A stretch of DNA of 11,010 nt from CAYRHS01 sp964424125 (GTDB lineage Bacteria > Actinomycetota > Acidimicrobiia > IMCC26256 > JAOSJL01), in assembly GCA_964424125.1 (NCBI GenBank), contig CAYRHS010000106.1, positions 1 through 11,010 of the forward strand. Reading direction: 5' to 3'. Each line of letters begins with the position of its first letter. Within the stretch, counting starts at the first letter, position 1. Position numbers and translations under genes: made by a program. The notes under the pieces were generated by a model. It searched no databases and was not told the origin of the DNA. It saw nothing but the letters and a program-made list of their open reading frames with translations. Shown piece after piece: positions 1 to 8,635 of the stretch.

Positions 1-1
1 C

Positions 2-781
2 GCCTCGGCGACGGTGCGGGTCTCGAACGCCGAAGGTCCGTTCTGGCTCGTGCTGGGCCAGAGCTTCAGCGAGGGTTGGCAGGCGACGAGCGACGAGCTC
101 GGCGACCTCGACGAGCCCACGCTCGTGGACGGGTACGCCAACGGCTGGTACGTCGAGCCCGACGGCACCGGGACCTTCGAGGTGACCCTCACCTGGACGC
201 CCCAGCGCTGGGTCTGGGCGGGTCTCGGTACGTCGGCGCTCGGGTTGCTCACTTGCCTGGCGATCATCGTCGTGGCCGGGTTCCGGAAGCGGAGCCGGTG
301 GTCGCCGACCTCGCAGCCGACCCCACCGAGCGACGGCGATCCTCCCGACGAGCCGCGCCTGTCCTCCCCCCTGGCCGGAACCGGGCCCGGACTCGGTCGG
401 GTCGCCGCGGTGGTCCTCGCGCTCGTCGCCGGGGTGGTGGCCGCCGTGGTGACCACACCCGCGCTGGGCGTGGTCGTCGCGGTCCTGACCGGGCTCGCCG
501 CGGCCCGACCCCGGGCCCGGGTCCTGCTCCTGCTGGCGGCTCTGGCCGCCTACGCGGTGGCCGCCGTCGCCGTGGTCGGACTCCAGGCCGTCCGGGGATA
601 CACGCTCGACTTCGACTGGCCGGCACAGTTCGACGACGTCCACTGGGTAGCATTGCTGGCCGTCGTCCTGCTCGGCGCCGACGTGCTGGTGGAGCGGGTC
701 CGAGGCTCGATCGCCCGACGATCGTCGCGGCCCCGAGACCCGGCTGCTCCCCGCCCCGAGACGGAGTCCACTGCACCGTGA
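2..781 (+). CDS. AftD-like (DUF3367-type) membrane glycosyltransferase, C-terminal part only
   Basis: The reading frame is already open at the window edge, so this is the last ~259 residues of a longer protein; the GTG at 14 is internal, not a start. What is visible begins with a beta-rich segment containing PFWLVLGQSFSEGW and GYANGWYV. It ends in WTPQR and is followed by about four hydrophobic segments (roughly window residues 72-93, 130-165, 168-197 and 213-230) and a short Pro/Arg-rich tail. The same segment order and near-identical motifs occur at residues ~1235-1460 of the large protein at 1989-8585, whose N-terminus is AftD-like. That paralogy is the basis of the assignment. By family, AftD is a membrane GT-C enzyme adding arabinofuranose from decaprenyl-phosphate-arabinose outside the membrane; the sugar used here is unknown. 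The catalytic half is outside the window. The stop TGA shares its last base with the ATG of the next gene (TGATG, 779-783), suggesting translational coupling. Confidence 0.8.
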   Translation, partial: ASATVRVSNAEGPFWLVLGQSFSEGWQATSDELGDLDEPTLVDGYANGWYVEPDGTGTFEVTLTWTPQRWVWAGLGTSALGLLTCLAIIVVAGFRKRSRWSPTSQPTPPSDGDPPDEPRLSSPLAGTGPGLGRVAAVVLALVAGVVAAVVTTPALGVVVAVLTGLAAARPRARVLLLLAALAAYAVAAVAVVGLQAVRGYTLDFDWPAQFDDVHWVALLAVVLLGADVLVERVRGSIARRSSRPRDPAAPRPETESTAP

Positions 782-1992
782 TGCCAACCGCTCCCGAGGA
801 TCCGATCGTCGATCCGACGGACGCCGAGACCACCAAGCTCGGCGACATCGCGGACGCGGCCGGGATTCGCCGCATCCACATCCTCGCCTGGCGAGACCTC
901 GACGATGTCGAGGCCGGCGGCTCCGAGATCCACGCCGACCAGCTCGCCCGCCGCTGGGCCGCGGCGGGCCTCGACGTGACCATGCGGACCTCACACGCCC
1001 AGGGACAGCTCCCCACCGGGACCCGCCATGGCTACCGGGTCGTGCGGCGCGGGAGCCGGCACGGCGTGTTCCCCGACGCCGCGTTCCAGGAGCTCTTCGG
1101 ACGGCTCGGCCCGCGCGACGCCCTACTCGAGATCTGGAACGGCGTGCCGTTCTTCTCTCCGGTGTGGGCTCGTGGCGCCAGCGCGACCTTCATCCACCAC
1201 GTGCACGCCGACATGTGGGACAAGGTCCTCTCGGCCCGGCTCGCGGTCGTCGGACGCACGCTCGAGACCCGGATCGCTCCGCTCTTCTACCGGCGCACGC
1301 GGGTGCTCACCGGCTCGGACTCGGCGCGCCAGGAGATCATCGACCGGCTGGGGCTCGACCCCGCGCGGGTGTCGGTCGCGCCGTACGGGGTCGATCCCCG
1401 GTTCCGCCCCGGTGAGCAACGCTCGCCGCACCCGCTCGTGCTGACCGTCGGGCGGCTGGTGCCGAACAAGCGTCTCGACGCGCTGATCGACGCTCTCGTC
1501 CCCGTGCAGGAGCGTGTACCCGACCTCGAGCTCGTCGTCGTCGGCAACGGCTACGAGCGGGCCGCGCTGGAGGCCCGCGTCGACCGGGCCGGTGCTCGCA
1601 ACTGGGTGCGGTTCGCGGGCCGGGTGGAGGACGACACCCTCGTCGAGCTGTACCGCCGGGCCTGGCTCCTCACCAGTGCTTCCGAGGCCGAGGGATGGGG
1701 GCTCACCATCACCGAGGCGGGCGCGTGCGGCACCCCGGCGGTCGCGACCCGGATCCCGGGTCACACGAGCGCGGTGGACGAGGACCGCAGTGGCCTCCTC
1801 GCGGACTCGCCCGCCGCGCTGAGCGAGCCGATCGCCGCGGTGCTCACGGACCCCGAGCTCAGGCGGCGTCTCGGGGAGGGTGCGCTCGAGTACGCGGCCG
1901 ACTTCACGTGGGACCGTTCGGCCCGGCTCGTGCTCGAGGCGCTGGCCGACGAGGCCATCCGAGCGCGAACCCGGCGGCGTCGCCGCTCGTGA
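781..1992 (+). CDS. Glycosyltransferase family 4 (GT-B fold)
   Basis: This predicted cytoplasmic protein of 403 residues would transfer a sugar from a nucleotide donor to a lipid-linked or glycan acceptor; the substrate is not readable from sequence. The N-terminal Rossmann domain carries EAGGSEIHADQLARRW (from residue 44), the glycine-rich acceptor-side loop typical of GT4 enzymes. The C-terminal domain begins near residue 218 with LTVGRLVPNKRLD and includes the VVVGNGYE strand. It has the E-x7-E donor-site motif EGWGLTITE (E304 and E312), then ACGTPAVAT. There is no signal peptide or clear membrane segment, and the C-terminus is a basic stretch of RARTRRRRRS that could touch the membrane. 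I chose the ATG at 781 because it overlaps the preceding stop by one base and the GT4 fold begins ~32 residues later; the longer open frame upstream to 76 lies over the previous gene. No strong Shine-Dalgarno is visible. Its stop overlaps the next start as GTGA. Confidence 0.88.
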   Translation: MPTAPEDPIVDPTDAETTKLGDIADAAGIRRIHILAWRDLDDVEAGGSEIHADQLARRWAAAGLDVTMRTSHAQGQLPTGTRHGYRVVRRGSRHGVFPDAAFQELFGRLGPRDALLEIWNGVPFFSPVWARGASATFIHHVHADMWDKVLSARLAVVGRTLETRIAPLFYRRTRVLTGSDSARQEIIDRLGLDPARVSVAPYGVDPRFRPGEQRSPHPLVLTVGRLVPNKRLDALIDALVPVQERVPDLELVVVGNGYERAALEARVDRAGARNWVRFAGRVEDDTLVELYRRAWLLTSASEAEGWGLTITEAGACGTPAVATRIPGHTSAVDEDRSGLLADSPAALSEPIAAVLTDPELRRRLGEGALEYAADFTWDRSARLVLEALADEAIRARTRRRRRS

Positions 1993-4900
1993 CCGCGTCG
2001 GCGCGCGTCGCGCCGCCGTCGACGCGAACTTCGTCGGTCGCTGCGCACGCGGTGATCGCTGCGATCGCGTACGTGCCGCTGCTCCTGACGGAGCCCGGCA
2101 AAGTGGCGGCCGACACCCGCCAGACGATGCTGCTGGACCCGGCCGGGTTCCTGCGGGACTCCCTCACCCTCTGGGACGGGGGCGCCCACCTCGGCACGGT
2201 CACGCACCAGAACATCGGGCTCGTGTTCCCGATGGGGCCGTTCTTCTGGCTGGCGGACCTCGTCGGGCTCCCCCTGTGGGTCGCGCAACGCCTCTGGCTC
2301 GGAACCGTCCTCTTCGCAGCCGGGGCGGGCGTCCTCTACCTGGCCCGCACACTCGGCTGGCGCGGAGCCGGACCCGTCGCGGCCGCGTTCGTCTACTTCC
2401 TCAGCCCCTACGTGCTCCAGTACGCGACCCGCACCTCGGTGATCCTCCTGCCGTGGGCCGGCTTGCCCTGGCTCGTCGCACTCACCGTTCGCTCGTTGCG
2501 AACGAGAGGCTGGCGACATCCGGCGCTGTTCGCGCTCGTGGCCCTCGCGATCGGCACGGTGAACGCGACCGCGCTCCTCCTCGTCGGCTTGGGCCCGCTT
2601 GTGTGGCTCGCCTTCGCGGTGTGGGTCCACCGCGAGGCGACGCTGCGGAGCGCGGTCGGGGTGGCGATCCGCATCGGCGTCCTCACCGCGGCCTTGTCCG
2701 TGTGGTGGGTCGTCGCGCTCTTCGTCCAGGGCCGCTACGGACTCCCCGTGCTCAACTACACCGAGACCGTCGAACAGGTCTCGACCACGTCGAGCGCGAC
2801 CGAGGCGCTCCGCGGTCTCGGCTACTGGCTCTTCTACGGGGTGGAGGGACTGCGACCCAACGTCGATGGGGCGGCGCGGTACCTCGAGGACACACCGTTG
2901 CTGATCGTCAGCTTCCTGCTCCCCACCCTGGCCGTCGTCGCCGCGTTCTTCACCCGGTGGCGCTACCGGGCGTTCTTCGTCACGATCGTCGCCCTGGGCG
3001 TGATCGTGGCCGTGGGCACCTACCCGTTCGACGATGCCTCGCCCCTCGGCCGCGGCTTCCAGGGCTTCGCCGAGGGTTCGACCGCGGGGCTCGCGTTGCG
3101 GTCCAGCACCCGCGCCGTGCCACTGGTCGTCCTCGGCCTGGCCGTGCTCCTCGGCGCGGCCGTGACCGCACTCGCGAAACGGGTCCGGTGGGTGGGGCTC
3201 GTCGCCGGCGTCGCAGTTGCCGGGATCGCGTTGGCCAACCTTCCGGGCCTGTTCACCGACCAGTTCGTCGACGATGAGTTCGCCCGTCCCGAGGACGTGC
3301 CCCAGTACTGGCTCGACGCCGCCGCCTACGCCGACGGACACGCCCCGGACACTCGCGTGCTCGTGGTCCCCGGGATCCAGTTCGCGTCGTATCGCTGGGG
3401 GACCACCTACGAGCCGATCGCTCCCGGCCTGCTCGAACGGCCAGCGGCCGCACGCGAGCAGATCCCGTTCGGCTCTCCGCAATCCGCCGACCTCCTCATC
3501 GCCCTCGACCACCGGATGCAAGAGGGGCTCCTGGAGCCCCAGGAGCTCGCCCCCGTTGCGCGCCTCATGAACGCGGGTGACGTCCTCCTTCGTTCCGACC
3601 TCGAATACGAGCGCTACCTCGCACCCCGTCCCCGCGCGCTTGCCGACGAGCTCGAGCCGGCCCCGTCCGGGCTCGAGGAACCGGTCGGCTTCGGCGAGCC
3701 GGTCGAGAACGTGCCCGACCCGCGTGTGCCCCTCCTCGACGAAAAGGCGCTCGCGCTCGACCCCGACACCCCCGACCCGGCCCCCGTGAGCCTCTTCGCG
3801 GTCGACGACCCCACACCCCTGGTGAGCGCCGCCTCGGCCGACCGGCCGACGCTCCTCGCGGGCGACGGGGACGGCATCGTCGACGCTGCTGCAGCCGGCC
3901 TGCTGGACGGCCACGGCGTGATCCTCTACGACGCCACGCTCGAGAGCGATCCCGCGCTCCTCGACCAAGCGTTGTCCGACGACGCCACACTCGTCGTCAC
4001 CGACACCAACCGCAAGCGCGAACGCAGGTGGCGCTCCACTCGCTACAACACCGGCTTCACCGAGCTACCGAACGAGAGTCTCGAGCGCAAGGGTCCCGGC
4101 GAGGGCGAAGCCGACCTCGAGGTCTTCCCCGACGCCACGGTCGACACCAAGACCGTCGCCGAGCACCGCGGCGCCGAGGTCACGGCGACGGACTACGGCG
4201 ATCTGGCGACCTTCGAGCCCGAGGCGCGACCCGCGGCCGCCTTCGACGGCGACCTGCGCACGGCGTGGCACATCAGCCCGCTGATCGACGGGATCGGCGA
4301 ACGGATCTCGGCCCGTCTCGACGAGCCCGTCACGACCGACCACCTCCAGATCGTCCAGCGGCAGGGCGGGGTGCGGACCCGCTGGATCACCGAGGCGCTG
4401 CTGCACTTCGACGACGAGCCGCCCGTCCGTGTGACGCTCGACGATTCCTCCCGCACACCGGACGGGCAGCGGGTCGAGTTCCCCACCCGCACGTTCTCCA
4501 AGCTCGAGATCGAGATCGCCGACATCGAAGTCACACCCGAGGCCGAGGTCCGAGGCGAGAGCCCCCTTGGCTTCGCCGAGATCGGGATTCCGGGTGTGAG
4601 CTTCGAGGAGCTGATCCGCCTCCCGACACACCTCACCGACGCCACGGCCGACACCTCCGCCGAGCACCGCCTCTCCTACGTCCTCACGCGGGCCCGCAAC
4701 GATCCTTCCGTGCCGGTGCGGAGCGACGAGGAGTTGGCGATGACGCGGGTCTTCGACGTGCCGACCGACCGATCGTTCAGCCTCAGCGGCACTGCACGCA
4801 TCTCCGGCTACGTCCCCGACGACCGGGTCGACGCGGTGCTCGGCGCCCCCCTGGCCCAACAGGGCGGAGTAACCGCGTATTCGAGCGGACGGCTCCCCGG

Positions 4901-7900
4901 CGACCTGAACGCCCGGGCGGCATCCGCCCTCGACGGCGATCCGTCCACACACTGGAGCCCGGCCTTCCTCGAGAACGACGACGCATGGATCCACGTCGAC
5001 GTGCCCGAGCCGATCGCCGTCGACCACCTCGACCTCGCGGTGGTCGCCGACGGGCGCCACTCGGTGCCGACCCGTGTGCGGATCGAGAACGAGAACGGCG
5101 AGAGTCGGGTCGTCGAGCTCCCCGAGATCGAGGACGGGAACGAGCCGGACGGGGCCGTGTCCGTCCCGGTGGAGTTCGCCCCGCTGCAAGGTCGACGATT
5201 CCAGGTGAGCTTCGAGAACGTCCGCGACGTGCTCACGACCGACTACTTCACGCAGCTCCCGATCCCACTGCCGATCGCGATCGCCGAGCTCGGCCTTCCC
5301 GGCGTCACGGCGCCGATCGCGCCCGAGACGCTCCCGAGCAAGTGCCGGGACAACCTCGTGAGCATCGACGGAGTGCCCGTGCCGGTGCGGGTCGTCGGCA
5401 CGCGCGAGACCGCGCTAGACCGGGGCGGCCTCGCGATCGAAGCGTGCGACGGACCTGTGACGCTCACTGCGGGCGAGCACGTAGTGCGCACGTCGATCGG
5501 GCGCGACGTCGGAGTGGAGCTCGACGTCGACCGCCTCGTGCTCGACTCGGCCGCCGACGGCGCCCCCGCTCCGCTCACGCCCGAGCTGCGACCCGTCCCC
5601 GACGGCGCCGACCGCGCCGCGGCGCCCGACTTCGAGATCGTCGAACTCGGGGACGCCAGTGCACGCATCAAGGTCAGCGAGACCGACCAACCCTTCTGGC
5701 TGGTCCTCGGCCAAAGCTTCAACGAGGGCTGGCGCGTCTCCGAGGTGGGCGGATCGTCGCTCGGCGCGCCGACGCTCGTCAACGGCTACGCCAACGGCTG
5801 GCTCGTGCAGCCGAACGGTGACGGGCCCCGGGAGTTCACCGTCAGGTGGACGCCTCAGAGAGCGGTGAACGCCGGCCTCGGCTTCTCGCTCGCGGCGGCG
5901 GTGCTCGCCGTCGTCTTGGCGATCGTGGGCCGGCGCTGGACGGGGCCGGCAGCCGCCATCAGGCTCGGAGCCGGGCCGCTCGTCCCCGTGCTTCGCTCAC
6001 CGGTCGCAGCCGAGCCGCGCCTCGGATGGACAGCGAGGATCGCGGTGGCGATTGCGGCCGGTGCGCTCGGCGCGCTCGTCATCGCTCCGCTCGCGGGAGC
6101 GGCGATCCTCGCAGTTACGTTCGTCGCCGCGACCTTCCGGCGTGGCCGCGCGCTGCTCGCCGTCGGAGCGGTCGGTCTCGTCGCGGGTGGTTTCGCCTGG
6201 GTCGTCGGAACAGAGATCACCGATCCGCGGCCCGCCGATCTGCGCTGGTTCGACGCGATGGCCTCGTCGCATCGCCTCGCGCTGATGGGCGTGATCCTGC
6301 TCCTTGCCGACGTTGCCGTCACGGCGATCCGTCGCCGACGCCCCGGCGAAGATCCCGGACCTCCTCTCCCACCGGTCGGTGACGCCCAGCACGACATGGC
6401 GCTCGAGACCGCGAAGGCCGAAACGCGGGACGAGGCGCCGCCCGAAGCCACACGCGCCGAGCGGCTCGAGACCCATCGGGCCGCCAGGAAGCGCTTCACG
6501 ATCGCTGCGACCGTCGGGGGTGTCCTGGCCGCGGTCGTGTTCTCCTGGCTGATCACCGCCGGAAGCTTCGACTTCTTCCGCTGGCAACCGGTCGCCGCCT
6601 TCTACGACGGCCAGGCGCGCAGTCTCAGCGAGGGGCACCTCGACGTCCCCAAAGAGATCCTGGGGATCGAGGCGTTCGAGATCGATGGGCGCACCTACAT
6701 GTACCAGGGGCCGACGCCGGCGCTCCTCCGGCTGCCGATCGCTCCGTTCACCGACGCCCTCGACGGGCGCCTGACCCAGGTCTCCATGCTCGCCGCCTTC
6801 ACGGTCGCGCTCGTGTTCGCCACCCGACTGCACTGGAAGCTCCGCGAGCGCGTTCGAGGTCGCGTCGGCATGGGGCGGGGTGAGGCGCTCGCGGTCGGCG
6901 CCATCACGTTCGTCGTCGGGGCGGGGTCGATCCTGCTCTTCCCTGCGAGCCGCCCGTTCGTGTTCCACGAGTCCACGCTGTGGGGAGTCGCGTGCTCGCT
7001 CGTCGCCTTCGACGCGCTTCTCGGGTTCCTCGCCAGCCCACGCCCGCGCGAGCTCGTCCTCGCCTCGGCCTTCACCACCCTGACCTTCTTCTCCCGGCCG
7101 TCGGTCGCGATCGGCCCTCTCGTCGCGCTCGGTCTCGTGACGCTCGGATCGCTCCTCCACCGCCTCGGGAGCGCCGAACGACGCTCGAGAGCCCACGCCC
7201 GGCTCCGGCAACTCTCCACCCGGTTGCGCTGGCTACGGCCCGAGGCAGCTGGGAGGGCGTCGGCGTTCCAGTGGCTCCTGCTCGCGAGCGCGATCCCCGT
7301 CGTCGCATACTGCGCGCTCAACTACGCGAAGTTCGGGACGTTGATCTCGGTCCCGTGGGACAAGCAGGACTTCAGCTCGATCGACACGGCCCGCAAGGTC
7401 TTCCTCGAGGAGCACGGCAGCTTCTTCGGGCTCCAGTTCGTGCCGACGACCGTCACGCAGTACCTGAACCCGATCGGCATCGGATTCGACCGGCTCTACC
7501 CGTGGATCGCGTTCCCCGGCCGCCCCGACCCGATCGGCGGCGTCCGCTTCGACACCATCGACTGGTCTGCCGGTCTTCCCGCATCGTCGCCGGTGTTCTT
7601 CGTGTTGGGACTCGTGGGCGCGGCCGCGTTGGTGGCGCCCCGCCGGATGCGGAGCCCCGATTCGCTTTCCCGTGTGCGGGTGATCGTGCTTGGTGCACTC
7701 GCTGGAAGCCTGGCGATCTTCCCGTTCGGCTTCATCGCCCAGCGGTACCTGGTCGATCTGTTCCCGCTGCTGCTGCTGACGAGCCTCGTCGGGCTGCACT
7801 GGCTCTGGTCACGGCGAGCGGGAACTGGCCGCCGTCGGGTCGTCCTCGTGAGCGCGTGCATCGTGGTGCTCGCCGTGTTCACGACCTGGGCGAACTTCTC

Positions 7901-8585
7901 CCTCGGCTTGTGGTTCCAGCGCGCGCTCGACCCGAACGCGCCCGAGGAGCAGGTCGCTTCCTTCGTGGACACCCAGCTCGCGCTGGCCGACCTGCTGCCA
8001 ACGGGACCCATTCGAGGCGTGACCGAGGGAGATCAGCTCCCCCGCACCGGGAGCTCGGGTCAGTGGTTCGTACTGCGCGACTGCGACGGGCTCTACCGCT
8101 CCGACGGAAAACCCTTCTCCGAGCTGGTGCCGACGAACTGGATCCCCGTGCAGCGAACGAACGCGGCCGGTCGCTTCGTCCTCGACGTCACCTTTCCGGA
8201 GCAACCGGCGGGCACGCGGGAGCCCCTGCTCGTCTCCGGCACGACGGACGAGCCCAACGCGGTGATCGTCGAGTACCTCGGGGACGGCGAGCTCGTCTTC
8301 AGCTACGAGGGGGGAGGCGACAACTTCACGAGCGAGCCCGTCGAGGTCGGTGACGGTGAGCACACCGTCGAGATCGCCGCCGATCGGCAGATCGAGCTGC
8401 TCCAGGTGAAAGTCGGAGACGAGGAGGTCCTCGAGACCTTCTACCGGCCCGAGATCCCCACCGACCGCTTCACCCTGGGCGAGAACGCCGTCGACGCTCC
8501 CGGTGTCGCCTCCCGCTTCACCGGCGACTACACCAGCCGCCCGCTCGACGCCCCCGTCTGCGAGGAGCTCCGGTCCCGGTCTTGA
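1989..8585 (+). CDS. AftD-like arabinofuranosyltransferase fused to a second GT-C-type membrane glycosyltransferase
   Basis: The protein has ~2198 residues, against roughly 1400 expected for an AftD. Residues ~17-421 are a multi-span membrane domain. They carry ADTRQTMLLDP (D42 in the first outer loop is a candidate catalytic acid) and FPMGPFFWLADLVGLPLWVAQRLW, strongly AftD-like. Residues ~422-720 are an acidic extracytoplasmic region with TDTNRKRERRWRS. Two discoidin (F5/8 type C)-like carbohydrate-binding modules follow, near 726-878 (FDGDLRTAWHIS) and 959-1107 (LDGDPSTHWSPA). PFWLVLGQSFNEGW starts at 1235 and membrane spans follow to ~1455, matching the end of the gene at 2-781. The protein then continues through a charged linker (~1460-1500) into a second multi-span enzyme. 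That part has FYDGQARSLSEGHLDVP (D1540 a candidate catalytic acid) and YQGPTPALLRLPI, and ends in a soluble beta-rich domain (~1967-2198, with DCDGLYRSDG). The GTG start at 1989 overlaps the previous stop (GTGA); upstream open frame is a shadow of the GT4 gene. Sugar specificities are unknown. Confidence 0.85.
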   Translation: MTASARVAPPSTRTSSVAAHAVIAAIAYVPLLLTEPGKVAADTRQTMLLDPAGFLRDSLTLWDGGAHLGTVTHQNIGLVFPMGPFFWLADLVGLPLWVAQRLWLGTVLFAAGAGVLYLARTLGWRGAGPVAAAFVYFLSPYVLQYATRTSVILLPWAGLPWLVALTVRSLRTRGWRHPALFALVALAIGTVNATALLLVGLGPLVWLAFAVWVHREATLRSAVGVAIRIGVLTAALSVWWVVALFVQGRYGLPVLNYTETVEQVSTTSSATEALRGLGYWLFYGVEGLRPNVDGAARYLEDTPLLIVSFLLPTLAVVAAFFTRWRYRAFFVTIVALGVIVAVGTYPFDDASPLGRGFQGFAEGSTAGLALRSSTRAVPLVVLGLAVLLGAAVTALAKRVRWVGLVAGVAVAGIALANLPGLFTDQFVDDEFARPEDVPQYWLDAAAYADGHAPDTRVLVVPGIQFASYRWGTTYEPIAPGLLERPAAAREQIPFGSPQSADLLIALDHRMQEGLLEPQELAPVARLMNAGDVLLRSDLEYERYLAPRPRALADELEPAPSGLEEPVGFGEPVENVPDPRVPLLDEKALALDPDTPDPAPVSLFAVDDPTPLVSAASADRPTLLAGDGDGIVDAAAAGLLDGHGVILYDATLESDPALLDQALSDDATLVVTDTNRKRERRWRSTRYNTGFTELPNESLERKGPGEGEADLEVFPDATVDTKTVAEHRGAEVTATDYGDLATFEPEARPAAAFDGDLRTAWHISPLIDGIGERISARLDEPVTTDHLQIVQRQGGVRTRWITEALLHFDDEPPVRVTLDDSSRTPDGQRVEFPTRTFSKLEIEIADIEVTPEAEVRGESPLGFAEIGIPGVSFEELIRLPTHLTDATADTSAEHRLSYVLTRARNDPSVPVRSDEELAMTRVFDVPTDRSFSLSGTARISGYVPDDRVDAVLGAPLAQQGGVTAYSSGRLPGDLNARAASALDGDPSTHWSPAFLENDDAWIHVDVPEPIAVDHLDLAVVADGRHSVPTRVRIENENGESRVVELPEIEDGNEPDGAVSVPVEFAPLQGRRFQVSFENVRDVLTTDYFTQLPIPLPIAIAELGLPGVTAPIAPETLPSKCRDNLVSIDGVPVPVRVVGTRETALDRGGLAIEACDGPVTLTAGEHVVRTSIGRDVGVELDVDRLVLDSAADGAPAPLTPELRPVPDGADRAAAPDFEIVELGDASARIKVSETDQPFWLVLGQSFNEGWRVSEVGGSSLGAPTLVNGYANGWLVQPNGDGPREFTVRWTPQRAVNAGLGFSLAAAVLAVVLAIVGRRWTGPAAAIRLGAGPLVPVLRSPVAAEPRLGWTARIAVAIAAGALGALVIAPLAGAAILAVTFVAATFRRGRALLAVGAVGLVAGGFAWVVGTEITDPRPADLRWFDAMASSHRLALMGVILLLADVAVTAIRRRRPGEDPGPPLPPVGDAQHDMALETAKAETRDEAPPEATRAERLETHRAARKRFTIAATVGGVLAAVVFSWLITAGSFDFFRWQPVAAFYDGQARSLSEGHLDVPKEILGIEAFEIDGRTYMYQGPTPALLRLPIAPFTDALDGRLTQVSMLAAFTVALVFATRLHWKLRERVRGRVGMGRGEALAVGAITFVVGAGSILLFPASRPFVFHESTLWGVACSLVAFDALLGFLASPRPRELVLASAFTTLTFFSRPSVAIGPLVALGLVTLGSLLHRLGSAERRSRAHARLRQLSTRLRWLRPEAAGRASAFQWLLLASAIPVVAYCALNYAKFGTLISVPWDKQDFSSIDTARKVFLEEHGSFFGLQFVPTTVTQYLNPIGIGFDRLYPWIAFPGRPDPIGGVRFDTIDWSAGLPASSPVFFVLGLVGAAALVAPRRMRSPDSLSRVRVIVLGALAGSLAIFPFGFIAQRYLVDLFPLLLLTSLVGLHWLWSRRAGTGRRRVVLVSACIVVLAVFTTWANFSLGLWFQRALDPNAPEEQVASFVDTQLALADLLPTGPIRGVTEGDQLPRTGSSGQWFVLRDCDGLYRSDGKPFSELVPTNWIPVQRTNAAGRFVLDVTFPEQPAGTREPLLVSGTTDEPNAVIVEYLGDGELVFSYEGGGDNFTSEPVEVGDGEHTVEIAADRQIELLQVKVGDEEVLETFYRPEIPTDRFTLGENAVDAPGVASRFTGDYTSRPLDAPVCEELRSRS

Positions 8586-8635
8586 TGCGTTCATGGCGCG
8601 CGCATAGCGCGCGCCATGAACGCATCAAGACCGGG
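8575..8635. terminator. Perfect 29-bp inverted repeat, probable bidirectional terminator between convergent genes
   Basis: The left arm (8575-8603) is the exact reverse complement of the right arm (8607-8635), with loop ATA at 8604-8606. The stem is topped by GCGCGCGC/GCGCGCGC, and a possible G-T wobble extends it by one pair (8574/8636). The arms contain the stop codon of each convergent gene: TGA at 8583-8585 on plus, and TGA at 8627-8625 on minus. The hairpin fills the whole 39-nt intergenic gap. There is no T-tract on either side (downstream plus is GGGCGGGTTCG), so it is not a classical intrinsic terminator. GC-rich hairpins lacking U-tracts are proposed as terminators in actinobacteria. 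The structure is directly visible; its function is inferred from position. Confidence 0.75.

Noticed and set aside
76..780. Upstream in-frame extension of the GT4 gene.
   Set aside because: It lies over the AftD-like C-terminus in another frame and translates to an Arg-rich shadow. The ATG at 781 overlaps the previous stop and precedes the GT4 fold directly.
1695..1988. Upstream in-frame extension of the large AftD-like gene.
   Set aside because: It lies over the conserved GT4 C-terminal domain and gives a His/Arg/Gly-rich shadow. The GTG at 1989 overlaps the GT4 stop and sits just before the first membrane segment.
2486..2506. Overlapping short inverted repeats: CGTTCGC/GCGAACG, and CTCGTT/AACGAG.
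   Set aside because: They lie inside the AftD-like membrane domain coding sequence, encoding VRSLRTR without any frame break. Short GC-rich palindromes of this size are expected by chance here.
1761..3968. A 735-codon minus-strand open frame opposite the GT4 end and the AftD-like N-terminus.
   Set aside because: The product is a Gly/Arg/Glu-rich composition artefact without domains. The plus strand encodes clear AftD membrane motifs over the same bases.
6396..8585. The second GT-C domain as an independent gene starting at the ATG at 6396.
   Set aside because: There is no stop codon between the two domains, no Shine-Dalgarno before this ATG, and the linker reads as a normal charged interdomain segment. 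Kept as part of one fused gene, with the alternative noted.
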